Source: Pseudomonas sp. (GTDB lineage: Bacteria; Pseudomonadota; Gammaproteobacteria; Pseudomonadales; Pseudomonadaceae). From it: 64,000 nt of DNA. The stretch lies in assembly GCF_030698175.1 (NCBI RefSeq), contig NZ_JAUYNT010000014.1, positions 1 to 64,000 on the forward strand, given 5' to 3'. Within the stretch, counting starts at the first letter, position 1. Each line of letters opens with the position of its first letter. The notes under the pieces are model-generated. The model saw only the letters and a program-made list of their open reading frames with translations, ran no database searches and had not been told where the DNA came from. The position numbers and the translations under genes are program-made. Shown here one piece after another: positions 45,189 to 54,925 of the stretch.

Positions 45189-46667
45189 TCAATCGCCTGG
45201 CTGGTCCTCATCGTCATCCCGACGATTCATGCCGTACTTACGCATCTTCTCTACCAGGGTGGTACGCCGAATCCGCAAGCGTTCCGCCGCCCGCGCCACC
45301 ACGCCACCGGCATCATCCAGCGCCTGCTGGATCAACCCCTGCTCAAGGTTGCCCAGATAGTCCTTCAGATCCAGGCCTTCTGGCGGCAGCACTGCGGGTG
45401 AATCCAGGCCCGGCAATCCCGCGTTAATGGCGGCGCGCTCCTGCAAGTCTTCACGCACACTGACCGCCAGCTGCTCGTCTTCATCATCGACATGGCGGAA
45501 TTTTTTCGGCAACTCCATCACGCCGATCACCCCATAGGGATGCATGATCGCCATGCGCTCAACCAGGTTGGCCAGCTCACGGACGTTACCCGGCCAATCA
45601 TGCTGACAGAGCGACATGATCGCGGCGGAGTTAAAGCGAATCGAGCCGCGCTTTTCAAACTCCATACGCGAGATCAGCTCGTTCATCAGCAGCGGAATAT
45701 CTTCGACTCGCTCGCGCATCGGGGCCATTTCGATGGGGAACACGTTCAAGCGATAAAACAGGTCCTCGCGAAAGCTGCCGTCCTCAATCATCTTTTCCAG
45801 ATTCTTGTGGGTCGCGGTGATGATGCGCACATCGACGCTTTGGGTCTTGTTGCTGCCGACTCGCTCAAAGGTGCGCTCTTGCAACACTCGCAGCAGCTTG
45901 ACCTGCATCGGCAAAGGCATGTCGCCAATTTCATCGAGAAACAGCGTGCCGCCATTGGCCATCTCAAAACGCCCAGCGCGGCTGGTGATGGCGCCGGTAA
46001 ACGCACCCTTCTCATGGCCAAACAGCTCACTCTCGAGCAGCTCGGCGGGAATGGCGCCGCAGTTAACCGGCACAAAGGGCGCATCGCGGCGCTTGGAGTG
46101 ATAGTGCAGATTGCGCGCGACGACTTCTTTGCCGGTGCCCGACTCTCCCAGAATCAACACGCTGGCATCGGTATCGACCACCTGCTGCATCATCTGCCGC
46201 ACTTGTTGAATGGCGCGACTGGTACCCACCAGGCTGCGAAACAGGTTGGGTTCGCGTTGACGGCCACGCTCACGGGCCAGATCGTACATCTCGCGATAGA
46301 CCTGCACCCGGTGCAAAGAATCGAGCAATTTATTGTAGCTTGGCGGCATCTCCAGGCTGACCAACACCCGCCGGCGGATCTCTTCCGGCCACTCGGGTGG
46401 CACCTGAGAATCAATCAGCACCACGGGTAAAAACTCATCCCAGGCCACCACGTGCTTAAGCAGCTCTAGCGCACCGCCCCTCGCCTCAACATCGCCGAGC
46501 AGTACGCTCAGCACATCACGGCTAGAAGCCAGCCCTGCCACGGCCTCACGCCAGTCGGCACTGCTGCAGGCAAGATGATCCTCACCCAAAAAGTTCAGAA
46601 TCACCGCCATTTCATGGCGGCGTTCGCTGTTGTCGTCAATCAGAAGAAGCTTGGTTTCGCGCCACAT
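45189..46667 (-). CDS. fleQ: Flagellar master regulator FleQ
   Basis: FleQ is the sigma-54 enhancer-binding protein at the top of the flagellar cascade, and binds c-di-GMP to switch toward exopolysaccharide genes. The 492 residues contain a receiver-like N domain without the usual phospho-Asp, the linker [19 protein letters not shown] (c-di-GMP R-motif region) and an AAA+ domain ([19 protein letters not shown]). A C-terminal helix-turn-helix follows ([20 protein letters not shown]). I start at [13 protein letters not shown] (46667), as in P. aeruginosa. Confidence 0.96.
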   Translation of the reverse strand: MWRETKLLLIDDNSERRHEMAVILNFLGEDHLACSSADWREAVAGLASSRDVLSVLLGDVEARGGALELLKHVVAWDEFLPVVLIDSQVPPEWPEEIRRRVLVSLEMPPSYNKLLDSLHRVQVYREMYDLARERGRQREPNLFRSLVGTSRAIQQVRQMMQQVVDTDASVLILGESGTGKEVVARNLHYHSKRRDAPFVPVNCGAIPAELLESELFGHEKGAFTGAITSRAGRFEMANGGTLFLDEIGDMPLPMQVKLLRVLQERTFERVGSNKTQSVDVRIITATHKNLEKMIEDGSFREDLFYRLNVFPIEMAPMRERVEDIPLLMNELISRMEFEKRGSIRFNSAAIMSLCQHDWPGNVRELANLVERMAIMHPYGVIGVMELPKKFRHVDDEDEQLAVSVREDLQERAAINAGLPGLDSPAVLPPEGLDLKDYLGNLEQGLIQQALDDAGGVVARAAERLRIRRTTLVEKMRKYGMNRRDDDEDQPGD

Positions 46668-46742
46668 CTTATTTTTAAAACTCGACAGCTTGGAAGGGAG
46701 GCCCGGCAACAAAAAATCTGACTACACCGGCACTTGGCCATT

Positions 46743-46771
46743 AGTAAAGTCAAAAGCCACGCAATAGTCAA
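46743..46771 (-). promoter_or_regulatory. Possible sigma-70 promoter of fleQ
   Basis: On the minus strand TTGACT and TTTACT are separated by 17 bases, ending about 76 bases before the fleQ ATG. The -35 is good and the -10 weak. fleQ is transcribed by sigma-70 in P. aeruginosa. The rest of the 238-base spacer is AT-rich and holds no gene that I can support. Confidence 0.4.
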
Positions 46772-46905
46772 TTTTATGACGTGATTATTTTGCCTTTTCG
46801 ATCAATAGCTTAGGTACGTGAGCGAATAGGCGAAAACAGAGGGGAGCTACAAAACAACGGGGGGAAAGCACAGAAAATTGACTCTTACGCCAACAAACTT
46901 AGCAC

Positions 46906-47202
46906 TCAAACAAACAGCTGATAAACCTTGGCGCCTTGTTGAGATTGATTCAACTGAACCAACTCCTTGGCCAAGCGCTGCTGCTCCGACTGGCAAACCA
47001 ACACCAGCTCACGGTACAAATCGACCAGCTCTTGCATGCGCTGACGCAACTCGGCCTCATCGCGCCCAGTTTCAACCATAGCCTCATCGACCGCTTGCCG
47101 ACACTGCAAATCGAGCGCACCGATCGCACTCCAATCTTGCGTGGCCAGCGCCTCACGTAGCGCCGAGCCGGTGGTTTCGAGAAGCTGAACTGCTGGACTC
47201 AT
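46906..47202 (-). CDS. fliT: FliT-like protein of the fliDS operon
   Basis: A 98-residue, highly helical acidic protein (QELVDLYRELVLVCQSEQQR, LAKELVQLNQSQQ) in the position of FliT, the chaperone for the filament cap FliD and, in enterics, a regulator of FlhDC. It follows the second fliS-like gene by 30 bases and is probably the last gene of the fliD operon. Sequence similarity to enteric FliT is low, so the name rests partly on position. Confidence 0.65.
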   Translation of the reverse strand: MSPAVQLLETTGSALREALATQDWSAIGALDLQCRQAVDEAMVETGRDEAELRQRMQELVDLYRELVLVCQSEQQRLAKELVQLNQSQQGAKVYQLFV

Positions 47203-47232
47203 AACATCGCTCCTCTCGGTACTGGGTCAGAC

Positions 47233-47610
47233 TTAAGCAATTGCATCCCAACCCGCTTTCACGTTGCGCAGCAGTACCGCCACTTCTTCCAGTGGTACTA
47301 GATCATTGTGCAAATTGGCTTCAAGCAGGCGCACGGCCATGTACTCGTAAAGCTTATCGAGATTGGCCGCAATTTCGCCGCCTTGCTCAAGGTTCAGGCC
47401 TTCGCGCAAGCCACCCACAATCGAGATGGCCTGGCCGATCAACTCGCCTTTTTTACCCACTTCGCCGCGTTCCATGGCACCACGAGCCTGGGCCAAGCGC
47501 GCCAAACCGCCCTCCATCAGCATCTGAATTAACCGATGCGGGCTGGCGTCTACGGCCTGAACTTGAGTATTGACCGACTTGTACTGCCGCATAGCCGTGA
47601 GCGCATTCAT
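47233..47610 (-). CDS. fliS: Flagellin chaperone FliS
   Basis: FliS binds the disordered C-terminus of flagellin and delivers it to FlhA. The 125-residue four-helix protein has the family segments MRQYKSVNTQVQAVDASPHR, LIQMLMEGGLARLAQARGAM and LEANLHNDLVPLEEVAVLLR. It is the second of two adjacent fliS genes, 78 bases after the other. Confidence 0.9.
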   Translation of the reverse strand: MNALTAMRQYKSVNTQVQAVDASPHRLIQMLMEGGLARLAQARGAMERGEVGKKGELIGQAISIVGGLREGLNLEQGGEIAANLDKLYEYMAVRLLEANLHNDLVPLEEVAVLLRNVKAGWDAIA

Positions 47611-47688
47611 AAATATTCCGCCAAATGCTGAGTGGATAACTTATGTATCGGCGCTGCAACGCCTAGCTTGAGCATTTATTTGCAACCA

Positions 47689-48081
47689 TTAGCGGGTTGC
47701 AACAGGCTCTTGCTCAGGGCCGATGGCATCCCAGGCAGTCTTGATCTGCGCCAATAAAGCAAGCACTTCATCAAGACTACTCGAGCTTTGATCCAGCGCA
47801 ACGCCAGCCAGACGACGGGTCATGTAGTCGTACAAGGCATCCAGATTTTCAACTATTTCACCACCCAGCTGCCTATCAAGACTGGCTTGCAGCACACCCA
47901 GAATAGTAATGGTGGTGCCAATGGCTAAACCGCGCACCGGCACATCGCCCTCGGCTTGCGCCTGCTTGGCCAGCTGCACCCGCTCAACTGCGCCATCGAG
48001 CAACAGCTGTACCGCGCGATAAGGGCTGATCTCGTGCCCGCCCTGTACCTGCTCATAGGTATCGATGGAATTGCTAGTCAT
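47689..48081 (-). CDS. fliS: FliS-like flagellin chaperone, second copy
   Basis: A 130-residue FliS-family protein ([38 protein letters not shown]) divergent from its neighbour. The conserved tail helix [20 protein letters not shown] type is present. Its start codon overlaps the fliD stop. Pseudomonads often carry two fliS genes; here they accompany two flagellins, but pairing of particular chaperones with particular flagellins is only a guess. Confidence 0.85.
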   Translation of the reverse strand: MTSNSIDTYEQVQGGHEISPYRAVQLLLDGAVERVQLAKQAQAEGDVPVRGLAIGTTITILGVLQASLDRQLGGEIVENLDALYDYMTRRLAGVALDQSSSSLDEVLALLAQIKTAWDAIGPEQEPVATR

Positions 48082-49565
48082 TAATTACTCTTCTTCACAA
48101 AGCCCGGCAGGCTAGCCAATTGACTGGTAAGGCTCTCGCTGGTTTTTTTCAGTCGCGCGACCAAACTGTCCATTGCGCTGTACTGAGCGACCAACCGCTC
48201 TTGCACCTTGGCAATCCGTAAATCCAGCGCCGTTCTTTGTTTATCAATGCCGCTAATGGTTGACTGCAAACCTTGTTGGCGCTGCGCCAACACACCGGCA
48301 GTACGAGTAAAGCCATCGACCAAACCGTTAAGACGGCCAATCAAGCCTTTGTCGCCAGACAGATAGCCGGCCACCTTATCGAAATTAGTCGCTATCACCG
48401 TATCAAGTTTGGCGCTGTCGAGTTTGAGAGTGCCATCTTTTTGCGTGGTAATGCCCAGGTCAGCCAAAGCGCGCAAACCACCATCACTCTGCACTGCTGA
48501 AATTTGCGTGCGAATACCAGACTGCAAACCGCGCACTGTCGCGTCACCCAGCAATGGCCCAGTAACGGGAGCCTTGCCCTCGCCAACCTGAACCACGCTA
48601 GTCAGTTGCGCAGCCGTACTGGTGAGTTTGTTGTAAGCCTCAACAAATTTTTGCAAGTTAGCTTTAACACCTGATTTGTCTTGACCAACAATAAGGCTGA
48701 TGGTCTTACCAGCGTCCTGGTCGGCTTGCGACTGAGCACTGGTTAGCGTCAGGGTGACGCCATCAATAACCCCGGTAATTGCATTGGTATCGCGAACTAC
48801 CTGCAAGCCATCGACTGAAATTCTCGCCGACTTGGCCTGGGTGATAACGCCGGCTGCACCGGTGGTAGAGCTCGGCGTTACATTAACGTCAGGGCTAAAT
48901 CCAAGCTCAGATATAGACACACTGCCGCCAGCGGCCGTCTCGCTCGCGGCAACCTGCACATCCTTGGCATCACCAAGATTTGACGAGGTAATCACCAAGC
49001 GTGTGCCCGAAGCATCGGTCAACAGACTGGCAGAAAAACCTTTCGCCGCACCCTGCGCATTAATCGCATCGCGAATACCCGCTTGAGTGTTATTGGCTGA
49101 GGTGATGCTCACCACCAGTTTACTGTTATTGGCATCGAGCGGGTCGCCGGCCGAGAGCGTCAAGGTTCCAGTGCTGAACGACACCGGGGTAACGGCCGGA
49201 CCGCCCGTCACCTGCACCGGCTCAACAAAGGACTTCAGGCCGACTTTACTGCCGACTGCCAGTTGCTTGACCTGCAAGGCATAGCTGCCATTGGCTGCAG
49301 CGGTGGTCGCAGCGGCAGTCAAATTGCCTGAGGGTGAAAGACTGGCCGTGCGCGCGGAATAAAGCTCCGACTTATTAAGCGCCGTTAAGCTGGTTTGGAA
49401 CTCAGCCAACGCCGAACGCAAAGTGCCGATGGCAGAGAGCGTGCTAGTTGAGGTTTTTTCAAGCCGATCTAGCTGCGCAGTTCTGGGTGCTTTTTCAGCA
49501 TTGACCAAAGCCGTAACGATACTAGTGATATCGATACCAGAGCCCACACCTAATATGCCTGCCAT
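48081..49565 (-). CDS. fliD: Flagellar filament cap protein FliD
   Basis: FliD forms the filament cap that inserts flagellin subunits, and in Pseudomonas is a mucin adhesin. The 494-residue protein starts [20 protein letters not shown] (ATG 49565, GAGG site). It has conserved helical ends that form the D0 coiled coil and a variable Thr/Ser/Val-rich middle (about 100-300). Upstream in-frame codons to 49580 are rejected. Confidence 0.94.
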   Translation of the reverse strand: MAGILGVGSGIDITSIVTALVNAEKAPRTAQLDRLEKTSTSTLSAIGTLRSALAEFQTSLTALNKSELYSARTASLSPSGNLTAAATTAAANGSYALQVKQLAVGSKVGLKSFVEPVQVTGGPAVTPVSFSTGTLTLSAGDPLDANNSKLVVSITSANNTQAGIRDAINAQGAAKGFSASLLTDASGTRLVITSSNLGDAKDVQVAASETAAGGSVSISELGFSPDVNVTPSSTTGAAGVITQAKSARISVDGLQVVRDTNAITGVIDGVTLTLTSAQSQADQDAGKTISLIVGQDKSGVKANLQKFVEAYNKLTSTAAQLTSVVQVGEGKAPVTGPLLGDATVRGLQSGIRTQISAVQSDGGLRALADLGITTQKDGTLKLDSAKLDTVIATNFDKVAGYLSGDKGLIGRLNGLVDGFTRTAGVLAQRQQGLQSTISGIDKQRTALDLRIAKVQERLVAQYSAMDSLVARLKKTSESLTSQLASLPGFVKKSN

Positions 49566-49615
49566 GTTGCACCTCGCCAAAAAAATGACTGATAACGCCT
49601 TGTGAGCGTTACCAA

Positions 49616-49632
49616 TTCAAAAGCCGTGCCAA
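49616..49632 (-). promoter_or_regulatory. Possible sigma-54 promoter of the fliDS operon
   Basis: On the minus strand TTGGCACGGCTTTTGAA has a perfect -24 box (TGGCACG), but the -12 box is TTGAA instead of TTGCA. It lies just after the flaG stop, 50 bases before the fliD ATG, where a FleQ-dependent promoter is expected. Because the near-invariant GC is changed to GA, strength is doubtful. Confidence 0.45.
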
Positions 49633-49638
49633 GGGGTA

Positions 49639-50001
49639 TCAGGCTTCGGCTTTGAACAACAGGCTACGCACTTCAGTCAGATTCTCGGCCAGATTTAAAG
49701 CCTCTTCCGACGGAATTTGCCGGATCACATCACCAGAGTCCGCATCTGTAACTTTAACCACAACCTGGCCACTGCTTTCGTCAACGGCAAAGTTGAGGCT
49801 GCGCTGCACCGACTGAACAAAGTCTTGAATGGTGGCAACCGCCCCCTCAAGCTGTTCTTTGCTTACATTGGGTGCGGCAACCTCAGCACTGGCCACAGGC
49901 ACAGGCACCGCTGTATTGGCCACAGCAGTAACGGGTGAAAGTCGCCCAGCCCCTTGTGCATCGACAAGAGGGAGCGACTTTTGGGTAGAGCTAATGTCCA
50001 T
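49639..50001 (-). CDS. flaG: Flagellar protein FlaG
   Basis: FlaG influences filament length in polar flagellates. The 120-residue protein has a variable N half and the conserved C half LNFAVDESSGQVVVKVTDAD, SGDVIRQIPSEEALNLAENL. I use ATG at 50001 with a strong GAGGAGG-type site; the 16-residue upstream extension is spurious. It lies 72 bases after the first flagellin gene. Confidence 0.93.
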   Translation of the reverse strand: MDISSTQKSLPLVDAQGAGRLSPVTAVANTAVPVPVASAEVAAPNVSKEQLEGAVATIQDFVQSVQRSLNFAVDESSGQVVVKVTDADSGDVIRQIPSEEALNLAENLTEVRSLLFKAEA

Positions 50002-50024
50002 ACATTCCTCCTCACAAAGAGGTA

Positions 50025-50055
50025 ACGGGAGCAAGAGCATAGCCCTCACTCCCGT
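50025..50055 (-). terminator. Probable terminator after the first flagellin gene
   Basis: ACGGGAG (50025-50031) and CTCCCGT (50049-50055) form a seven-bp stem with a partly paired 17-base interior, 18 bases after the flagellin stop. The following minus-strand sequence is TACCTCTTT, a weak T tract. It may reduce read-through into flaG. Confidence 0.45.
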
Positions 50056-50073
50056 AGTTTAACGCTGAGCAGC

Positions 50074-51654
50074 TTATTGCAGCAGGCTAAGTACAGCCTG
50101 TGGCAATTGGTTAGCTTGGCTCAGAATCGCGGTGCCGGCTTGCTGCAGGATCTGATTTTTGGTCAGTTCCGAAGTTTCCGCAGCGTAATCAGTGTCACGA
50201 ATCCGGCTACGAGCAGCCGAGGCGTTTTCACCGATGTTTTGCAGGTTCGAGATGGTGTTCTCGAAACGGTTCTGCACCGCACCTAGCTGCGCACGCTGGC
50301 CATCAATGTTCGCCAAGGCGCCACTGATTACACCCAGCGCATTCTGCGCACCGATGCTGGTGCTTACATCAACAGTAGACACGGTGTTTAGCGTACTAAA
50401 CTTACTAGCCGCCTGGGCGCCGCCATCAATGGTGTCAAAGTTCTGCACCTCAAAAGCATCGGCCGACTCGGCACGAACCTGCCCAGTTGCCACAAACCCT
50501 GCACCTGCGACCACCGTTGCAGCAGTGCCAATTTCATCACTGTCATCCACAGCAGTACCGTCATCGCCGGTGAACGCCAGCGTTTGCGCGCTAAAACCTG
50601 TAGCACCAGTAGCGCTAAAGTCGGCCAACAGAATATCGTCGCCGCGCTCACTGGTAAGCTCTAGCCCACCCTCACGGGTAACCTTGGCCGCAATCCCAGT
50701 AGTGCCAGTTTCCTTGTTGATCGCATCGGCCACGCTAGAGAGATCGGTGAAATCAGTCACGGTAGCCGAGATGGCCACACCATCACCTTCCAAAGCATTA
50801 TTGGAACCATACAGATTGAAGCTCAAGGTCGCAGTCGTGCCAGCAGTGGTACCAATAAAGGTTTCAAGACGGACCGCAGTGCGAGCAGTAGCGCTAACAC
50901 CGGTGGTGTCGGAGACATTATTGATGCCTGCCGCCACTTGCCGTGCAGACGAACCCGCAGCCAATGCCACTGAAGCCTCACCCAGTTTGCCGACGACAGT
51001 CAAACCTGCAGTAGTCGCAGGTGATGAGCTGTAACCAACAGTGGCGGCAGTACCCGCCGCGTAGTTAGCGATACCCGAGGCAGCAATACCGGCCTGGCTC
51101 GACGATACAACAGCGTTGGCTACCGCACTATTGAACCGATTGACGCCGATCCGCGAAGCTGAAGCCGCACCAATCGAGACCGCGATTGTTTCAAACGCGT
51201 TTGCGCCAACCTGAAAGTTCTGCGAACCAAAGGTGCCATCGAGAATTTTGCGACCACCGAAGCTGGTGGTTTCAGCAATACGATTCAACTCTTGGGTTAG
51301 CTGCGACACTTCACCCTGCAATGCTGCGCGCTCACTAGCACCGTTAGAGCCGTTAGCCGACTGCAAGGCCAAGTCACGTACGCGCTGCAAGATGCCGGTC
51401 GACTGCTGCAATGCGCCTTCAGCAGTTTGCGACAGCGAGATGCCGTCATTGGAGTTACGCACAGCTACGTTCAAGCCACTGATCTGACTGGTTAGGCGGT
51501 TAGAAATCTGCAGGCCGGCAGCATCATCCTTGGCGCTGTTGATCCGGAAGCCGGTCGACAAACGCTGCAAAGAGGTATCCAGACCCTTAGACGAAGTGGT
51601 TAGGTTGCGCTGAGTGTTCAGCGACGCGACGTTGGTGTTGACTGTTAGGGCCAT
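50074..51654 (-). CDS. fliC: Flagellin FliC (first copy, next to flaG)
   Basis: The filament subunit, 526 residues from [20 protein letters not shown]. The conserved D0/D1 ends are complete ([20 protein letters not shown]; tail [20 protein letters not shown]). The middle (about 175-430) is Ala/Thr/Ser/Val-rich and surface exposed, a likely O-glycosylation region. GGAGG precedes the ATG. A near-perfect sigma-28 promoter lies about 100 bases upstream. It is colinear with, and closely similar to, the second flagellin. Confidence 0.96.
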   Translation of the reverse strand: MALTVNTNVASLNTQRNLTTSSKGLDTSLQRLSTGFRINSAKDDAAGLQISNRLTSQISGLNVAVRNSNDGISLSQTAEGALQQSTGILQRVRDLALQSANGSNGASERAALQGEVSQLTQELNRIAETTSFGGRKILDGTFGSQNFQVGANAFETIAVSIGAASASRIGVNRFNSAVANAVVSSSQAGIAASGIANYAAGTAATVGYSSSPATTAGLTVVGKLGEASVALAAGSSARQVAAGINNVSDTTGVSATARTAVRLETFIGTTAGTTATLSFNLYGSNNALEGDGVAISATVTDFTDLSSVADAINKETGTTGIAAKVTREGGLELTSERGDDILLADFSATGATGFSAQTLAFTGDDGTAVDDSDEIGTAATVVAGAGFVATGQVRAESADAFEVQNFDTIDGGAQAASKFSTLNTVSTVDVSTSIGAQNALGVISGALANIDGQRAQLGAVQNRFENTISNLQNIGENASAARSRIRDTDYAAETSELTKNQILQQAGTAILSQANQLPQAVLSLLQ

Positions 51655-51748
51655 GATGTTTGCCTCCAAAGGACCGACTTATATGCCTGAGCCTGCGCGC
51701 TTCGGGCCTGTAGCTCAGACACCCAATAAAGTTCGCATTCGATCTTTG

Positions 51749-51774
51749 TATCGGCGCTCGCCGGCCTAACTTTA
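51749..51774 (-). promoter_or_regulatory. Sigma-28 (FliA) promoter of the first flagellin gene
   Basis: On the minus strand TAAA and GCCGATA are separated by exactly 15 bases, matching the FliA consensus TAAA-N15-GCCGATAA. The -10 end lies about 94 bases before the ATG, leaving a leader of some 80-90 bases. Confidence 0.88.
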
Positions 51775-51950
51775 GGGCGAGTCAAGCTGAAGTTTTAAAG
51801 TTTTTTTATTTCCTGAGCAATCAAACAGTTAGCACCACAGTCCGCAAGCCAAAGTGCTCACCCAGACTGGCCACCAGAGAAAATTTTCCACAGAAGCGCG
51901 GTGACACTTAACTTCGCGCCCCCGGTATGCACTGCAAACAACGATACGCC

Positions 51951-51994
51951 ACAAAACTAGGCCGCGGGAGGAGCGCAAGCCCTCTCCCACAGGC
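51951..51994 (-). terminator. REP-like hairpin, probable terminator of the second flagellin
   Basis: Directly after the second flagellin stop the minus strand reads CCTGTGGGAGAGGGCTTGCG then CTCCTCCCGCGGCCTAGTTTT: an imperfect GGGAG/CTCCC hairpin followed by a short T run. GTGGGAGAGGGCTTGC is typical of Pseudomonas REP units, so a REP remnant seems to act as terminator. The rest of 51775-51950 is AT-rich with no supported gene. Confidence 0.45.
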
Positions 51995-52008
51995 CACTGC
52001 AACAAAGC

Positions 52009-53595
52009 TTACTGCTGCAGCAGACTGAGTACGGCCTGCGGCAGTTGATTGGCTTGCGCCAAGATGGCGGTGCCGGCCTGTTGCAAGATTTGGTTCTTGG
52101 TCAACTCCGAGGTTTCTGCGGCATAGTCGGTATCACGGATCCGGCTGCGGGCAGCAGAAGCGTTTTCACCAATGTTTTGCAAATTAGCAATGGTGTTTTC
52201 GAAGCGGTTTTGCACTGCACCCAACTGGGCTCGCTGGCTATCAATATTGGCGATCGCGCCACTGATAATACCCAGGGCATTCTGCGCACCTATGGCAGTG
52301 CCAACATCCACTTCCGAGGCACTATTAAGCGAGCTAAACACGCTGGCTGCCTGCAGACCACCATCAATAATGTCAAAGTTTTGCACCTCAAAGGTGTCCG
52401 GGGACTCCAAACGTAACTGCCCCACTGCGACAAAACTTTGGCCGTTGGTGACTACCTGCGCCAACCCTATCTCATCGCTTTCATCAACAGCGGTACCATC
52501 GTCGCCGGTGAAGGCTAACGTCTGCGCACTAAAGCCAATAGCGGCAGTTGCCGAAGTGAAGTCGGTCAGCAAGATGTCATCACCACGATCACTCGTTAGC
52601 TCAACGCCGCCCTCACGCGTAATTCTTGCCGAAACCCCGGTGGTGCCGGTTTCTTTATTGATTGCATCCGCCACACTGGACAGATCAGTCCAATCCGTAA
52701 TGGTTGCGGAAATAGCCACGCCATCAGATTCCTGCGCGTTATTCACACCATACAAATTGAAGCTAACAGTTTCGGTATTGGTGGTCGTGCCGGTGAACGT
52801 CTCGAGACGCACCCCCGTCCGCGCTGTCGCCGTAACCCCGGTAGACTCAACTACGTTATTGATCCCTGCCGCTACTTGACGGGCCGAAGAGCCCGCAGCC
52901 AAAGCCACCGAAGCCTCCCCCAGCTTGCCAACAATGGTCAGACCCGCAGTGGTCGCCGGGGACGACGAATAACCGATACCTGCGGCTATACCGGCGTTAT
53001 AGTCAGCCACTGTGGTGGCCGCGATGCCAGCTTGAGAGTTGGTAAGGGCTGCAGGGTTTAGCACCGCACTGCTGAATCGATTTACCCCGATACGTGAGGA
53101 CGACGCCGCGCCAATTGACACGCTAATAGTCTCAAACGCATTGGCGCCAACCTGAAAGCTTTGTGAGCCAAAAGTACCGTCAAGAATCTTACGCCCACCA
53201 AAGGTGGTGGTTTCCGCAATGCGGTCGAGCTCTTGTTTTAGCTGCCCGACTTCAGTCTGCAGAGCAGCACGCTCACTGGCACCGTTAGAACCGTTGGCCG
53301 ACTGCAGAGCCAAATCTCGAATGCGCTGTAAAATCCCGGTTGACTGCTGTAATGCACCTTCAGCCGTTTGGGATAATGAGATGCCATCATTGGAGTTGCG
53401 TACCGCCACGTTCAAGCCATTGATCTGACTGGTTAAACGGTTAGCTATTTGCAGACCTGCAGCATCATCTTTAGCGCTATTGATACGCAAGCCGGTTGAT
53501 AGCCGCTGCAAAGAACTGTCCAAGCTTTTGGTTGCATTGGACAGATTTCGTTGAGTGTTCAGTGAAGCTACGTTGGTATTGACTGTCAGGGCCAT
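52009..53595 (-). CDS. fliC: Flagellin FliC (second copy)
   Basis: A second filament subunit of 528 residues, starting [20 protein letters not shown] after a GGAGGAA site. D0/D1 ends are almost identical to those of the first copy; differences concentrate in the middle (about 180-430), for example [20 protein letters not shown] against [20 protein letters not shown]. The genes are a tandem duplication in the same orientation. No sigma-28 promoter of the type found before the first copy is visible. Confidence 0.95.
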   Translation of the reverse strand: MALTVNTNVASLNTQRNLSNATKSLDSSLQRLSTGLRINSAKDDAAGLQIANRLTSQINGLNVAVRNSNDGISLSQTAEGALQQSTGILQRIRDLALQSANGSNGASERAALQTEVGQLKQELDRIAETTTFGGRKILDGTFGSQSFQVGANAFETISVSIGAASSSRIGVNRFSSAVLNPAALTNSQAGIAATTVADYNAGIAAGIGYSSSPATTAGLTIVGKLGEASVALAAGSSARQVAAGINNVVESTGVTATARTGVRLETFTGTTTNTETVSFNLYGVNNAQESDGVAISATITDWTDLSSVADAINKETGTTGVSARITREGGVELTSDRGDDILLTDFTSATAAIGFSAQTLAFTGDDGTAVDESDEIGLAQVVTNGQSFVAVGQLRLESPDTFEVQNFDIIDGGLQAASVFSSLNSASEVDVGTAIGAQNALGIISGAIANIDSQRAQLGAVQNRFENTIANLQNIGENASAARSRIRDTDYAAETSELTKNQILQQAGTAILAQANQLPQAVLSLLQQ

Positions 53596-53703
53596 GGTCT
53601 CTTCCTCCAGAGATTTTTACTAAGTCCGCCTGAGTCAGGCGCTCCGGGTCTGCATCCTTAGATGGGAGAGCCACGGGCACTAAATGTGCTGACAAAACTC
53701 AAC

Positions 53704-53721
53704 ATGCGACTTCCATGCCAA
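53704..53721 (-). promoter_or_regulatory. Weak sigma-54-like site upstream of the second flagellin
   Basis: On the minus strand TTGGCATGGAAGTCGCAT keeps GG-N10-GC; it has TGGCATG at -24 and TCGCA at -12, each one base from consensus. It lies 109 bases before the ATG. It may be fortuitous, but it is the only recognisable alternative-sigma pattern in this leader. Confidence 0.3.
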
Positions 53722-54081
53722 CTACATAAATTAAATATAACCCTTATAAATCAATGAATTAAAAACGACACATAAATGCAGCGGCAAACTTTTGCCGGTT
53801 TATTGCCGCTGGCAATCGTGATGCTCACGTTAAGTACGACAAGACGCAAAGCGAATTCAATCTGCTGTAACAACCAGGGCGCAACTGAGTCGCACAAGCA
53901 TCTGCGATCAGCCATTGGGGAGGATTTGCATAGACCTGAATCTAGGTGGTTTTCTGCAACTGAATAGACTTGCTAGCGCCCAAAAAATGACCGCTTTTAA
54001 CCAAGAGTTTGAGCGAGACGGCAGAGGTGATGTTCATTGATAACGGGTAATTAGAGGGGGGATTTGTGCTCCGAAATACTG
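53722..54081. other. AT-rich spacer with no supported gene
   Basis: About 360 bases between the second flagellin leader and the end of the glycosylation island. The base composition is clearly more AT-rich than the neighbours. A 63-codon plus-strand frame (53776-53967) lacks a ribosome site and recognisable features. An intergenic boundary of the island is the simplest reading. Confidence 0.4.
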
Positions 54082-54107
54082 CGAGGAGCTCCTTATGAAG
54101 CTCCTCG
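54082..54107 (-). terminator. Hairpin terminator at the end of the glycosylation operon
   Basis: CGAGGAGCT (54082-54090) and AGCTCCTCG (54099-54107) form a nine-bp perfect stem with an eight-base loop, 12 bases after the last gene of the island. The following sequence (CAGTATTTCGG) is only weakly T-rich, so termination may be partial. Confidence 0.55.
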
Positions 54108-54118
54108 ACATCCAGCCA

Positions 54119-54886
54119 TCAAGCGATGCGCTTGAGCCAAGCATTTGGCCAATGGGTAATGTTTTGACTCAAACTACTTTCGTTAAACGGCCATGCAGGT
54201 TGCTCAAGCAGAAACTGTGAATTGTCTTGAGCGAAGTCCAGCGCTGCCTGTGACGGGTTATCCGTACCCCAGCCCGGATTACCGCGCGGGACATCCGTTA
54301 AATCGCGCATCACACCATCGGTGGAAACAATATAAGAGCCCAGCGACACCAGGGGTGAATACAGCCGCAGCTCTTCACTGACGTGGGCATAGGTATGGTT
54401 GGAATCAAGAATTACCAGCACAGTTTCGCCCGGTTTGATCTGTGCCCGAACTTGCGCCACCACCTCGTCCGCAACAGCACTGCCCTCGATCAACGTCAGG
54501 TAGCTGAATAGCTCATGCTCCTCAATCGCCTTACGGTTGTGCGGACGAATTTCGATATCCACACCTACCACCCGCCCCTTGCCCATAGCCTTGAACAAGC
54601 TGGCGTAATAAATCAGCGAGCCGCCGTGGGCGATGCCGGTTTCGATGATGACGTCCGGTTTAACTTGGTAAATCACCTCCTGAATGCGCAGCATGTCTTC
54701 CGGCAACTGGATCACCGGTCGGCCCATCCATGAAAAGGTATAGGGGTATTTTTGGTTCCAGCCCAAGCGCACCCACTCTTTGGAAAGCAACTCAAACGAC
54801 TCATCGGTGTAAAGCTCAAGCTCGCGAGTAACGCCGTGCTCATCCAGAATCAACTTGTTGTTGTCCGTGTCTACCGTCAGTTTCAT
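54119..54886 (-). CDS. CmcI/rhamnosyl O-methyltransferase family protein
   Basis: A 255-residue SAM-dependent methyltransferase-like protein of the family annotated as cephalosporin hydroxylase (CmcI) or rhamnosyl O-methyltransferase. The SAM-binding motif is VIIETGIAHGGSLIYYASLF (about 75-94), with VVGVDIEIRPHNR and VLVILDSNHTYAHV following. In other glycan clusters this family O-methylates sugars. As last gene of the island it may methylate the flagellar sugar; the substrate is inferred. Confidence 0.75.
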   Translation of the reverse strand: MKLTVDTDNNKLILDEHGVTRELELYTDESFELLSKEWVRLGWNQKYPYTFSWMGRPVIQLPEDMLRIQEVIYQVKPDVIIETGIAHGGSLIYYASLFKAMGKGRVVGVDIEIRPHNRKAIEEHELFSYLTLIEGSAVADEVVAQVRAQIKPGETVLVILDSNHTYAHVSEELRLYSPLVSLGSYIVSTDGVMRDLTDVPRGNPGWGTDNPSQAALDFAQDNSQFLLEQPAWPFNESSLSQNITHWPNAWLKRIA

Positions 54887-54925
54887 GCTTGTGCCCCACT
54901 TTTATTGTCTTAGTTTTTAGCTTGG

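Noticed and set aside
53620..53670. Sigma-28 promoter before the second flagellin (TAAG-N16-GCCTGACT)
   Set aside because: Wrong spacing and poor -10; not comparable with the clear promoter of the first flagellin.
53776..53967. Possible 63-residue ORF in the AT-rich spacer
   Set aside because: No ribosome site, no clear signal peptide or family resemblance; AT-rich spacer yields such frames by chance.
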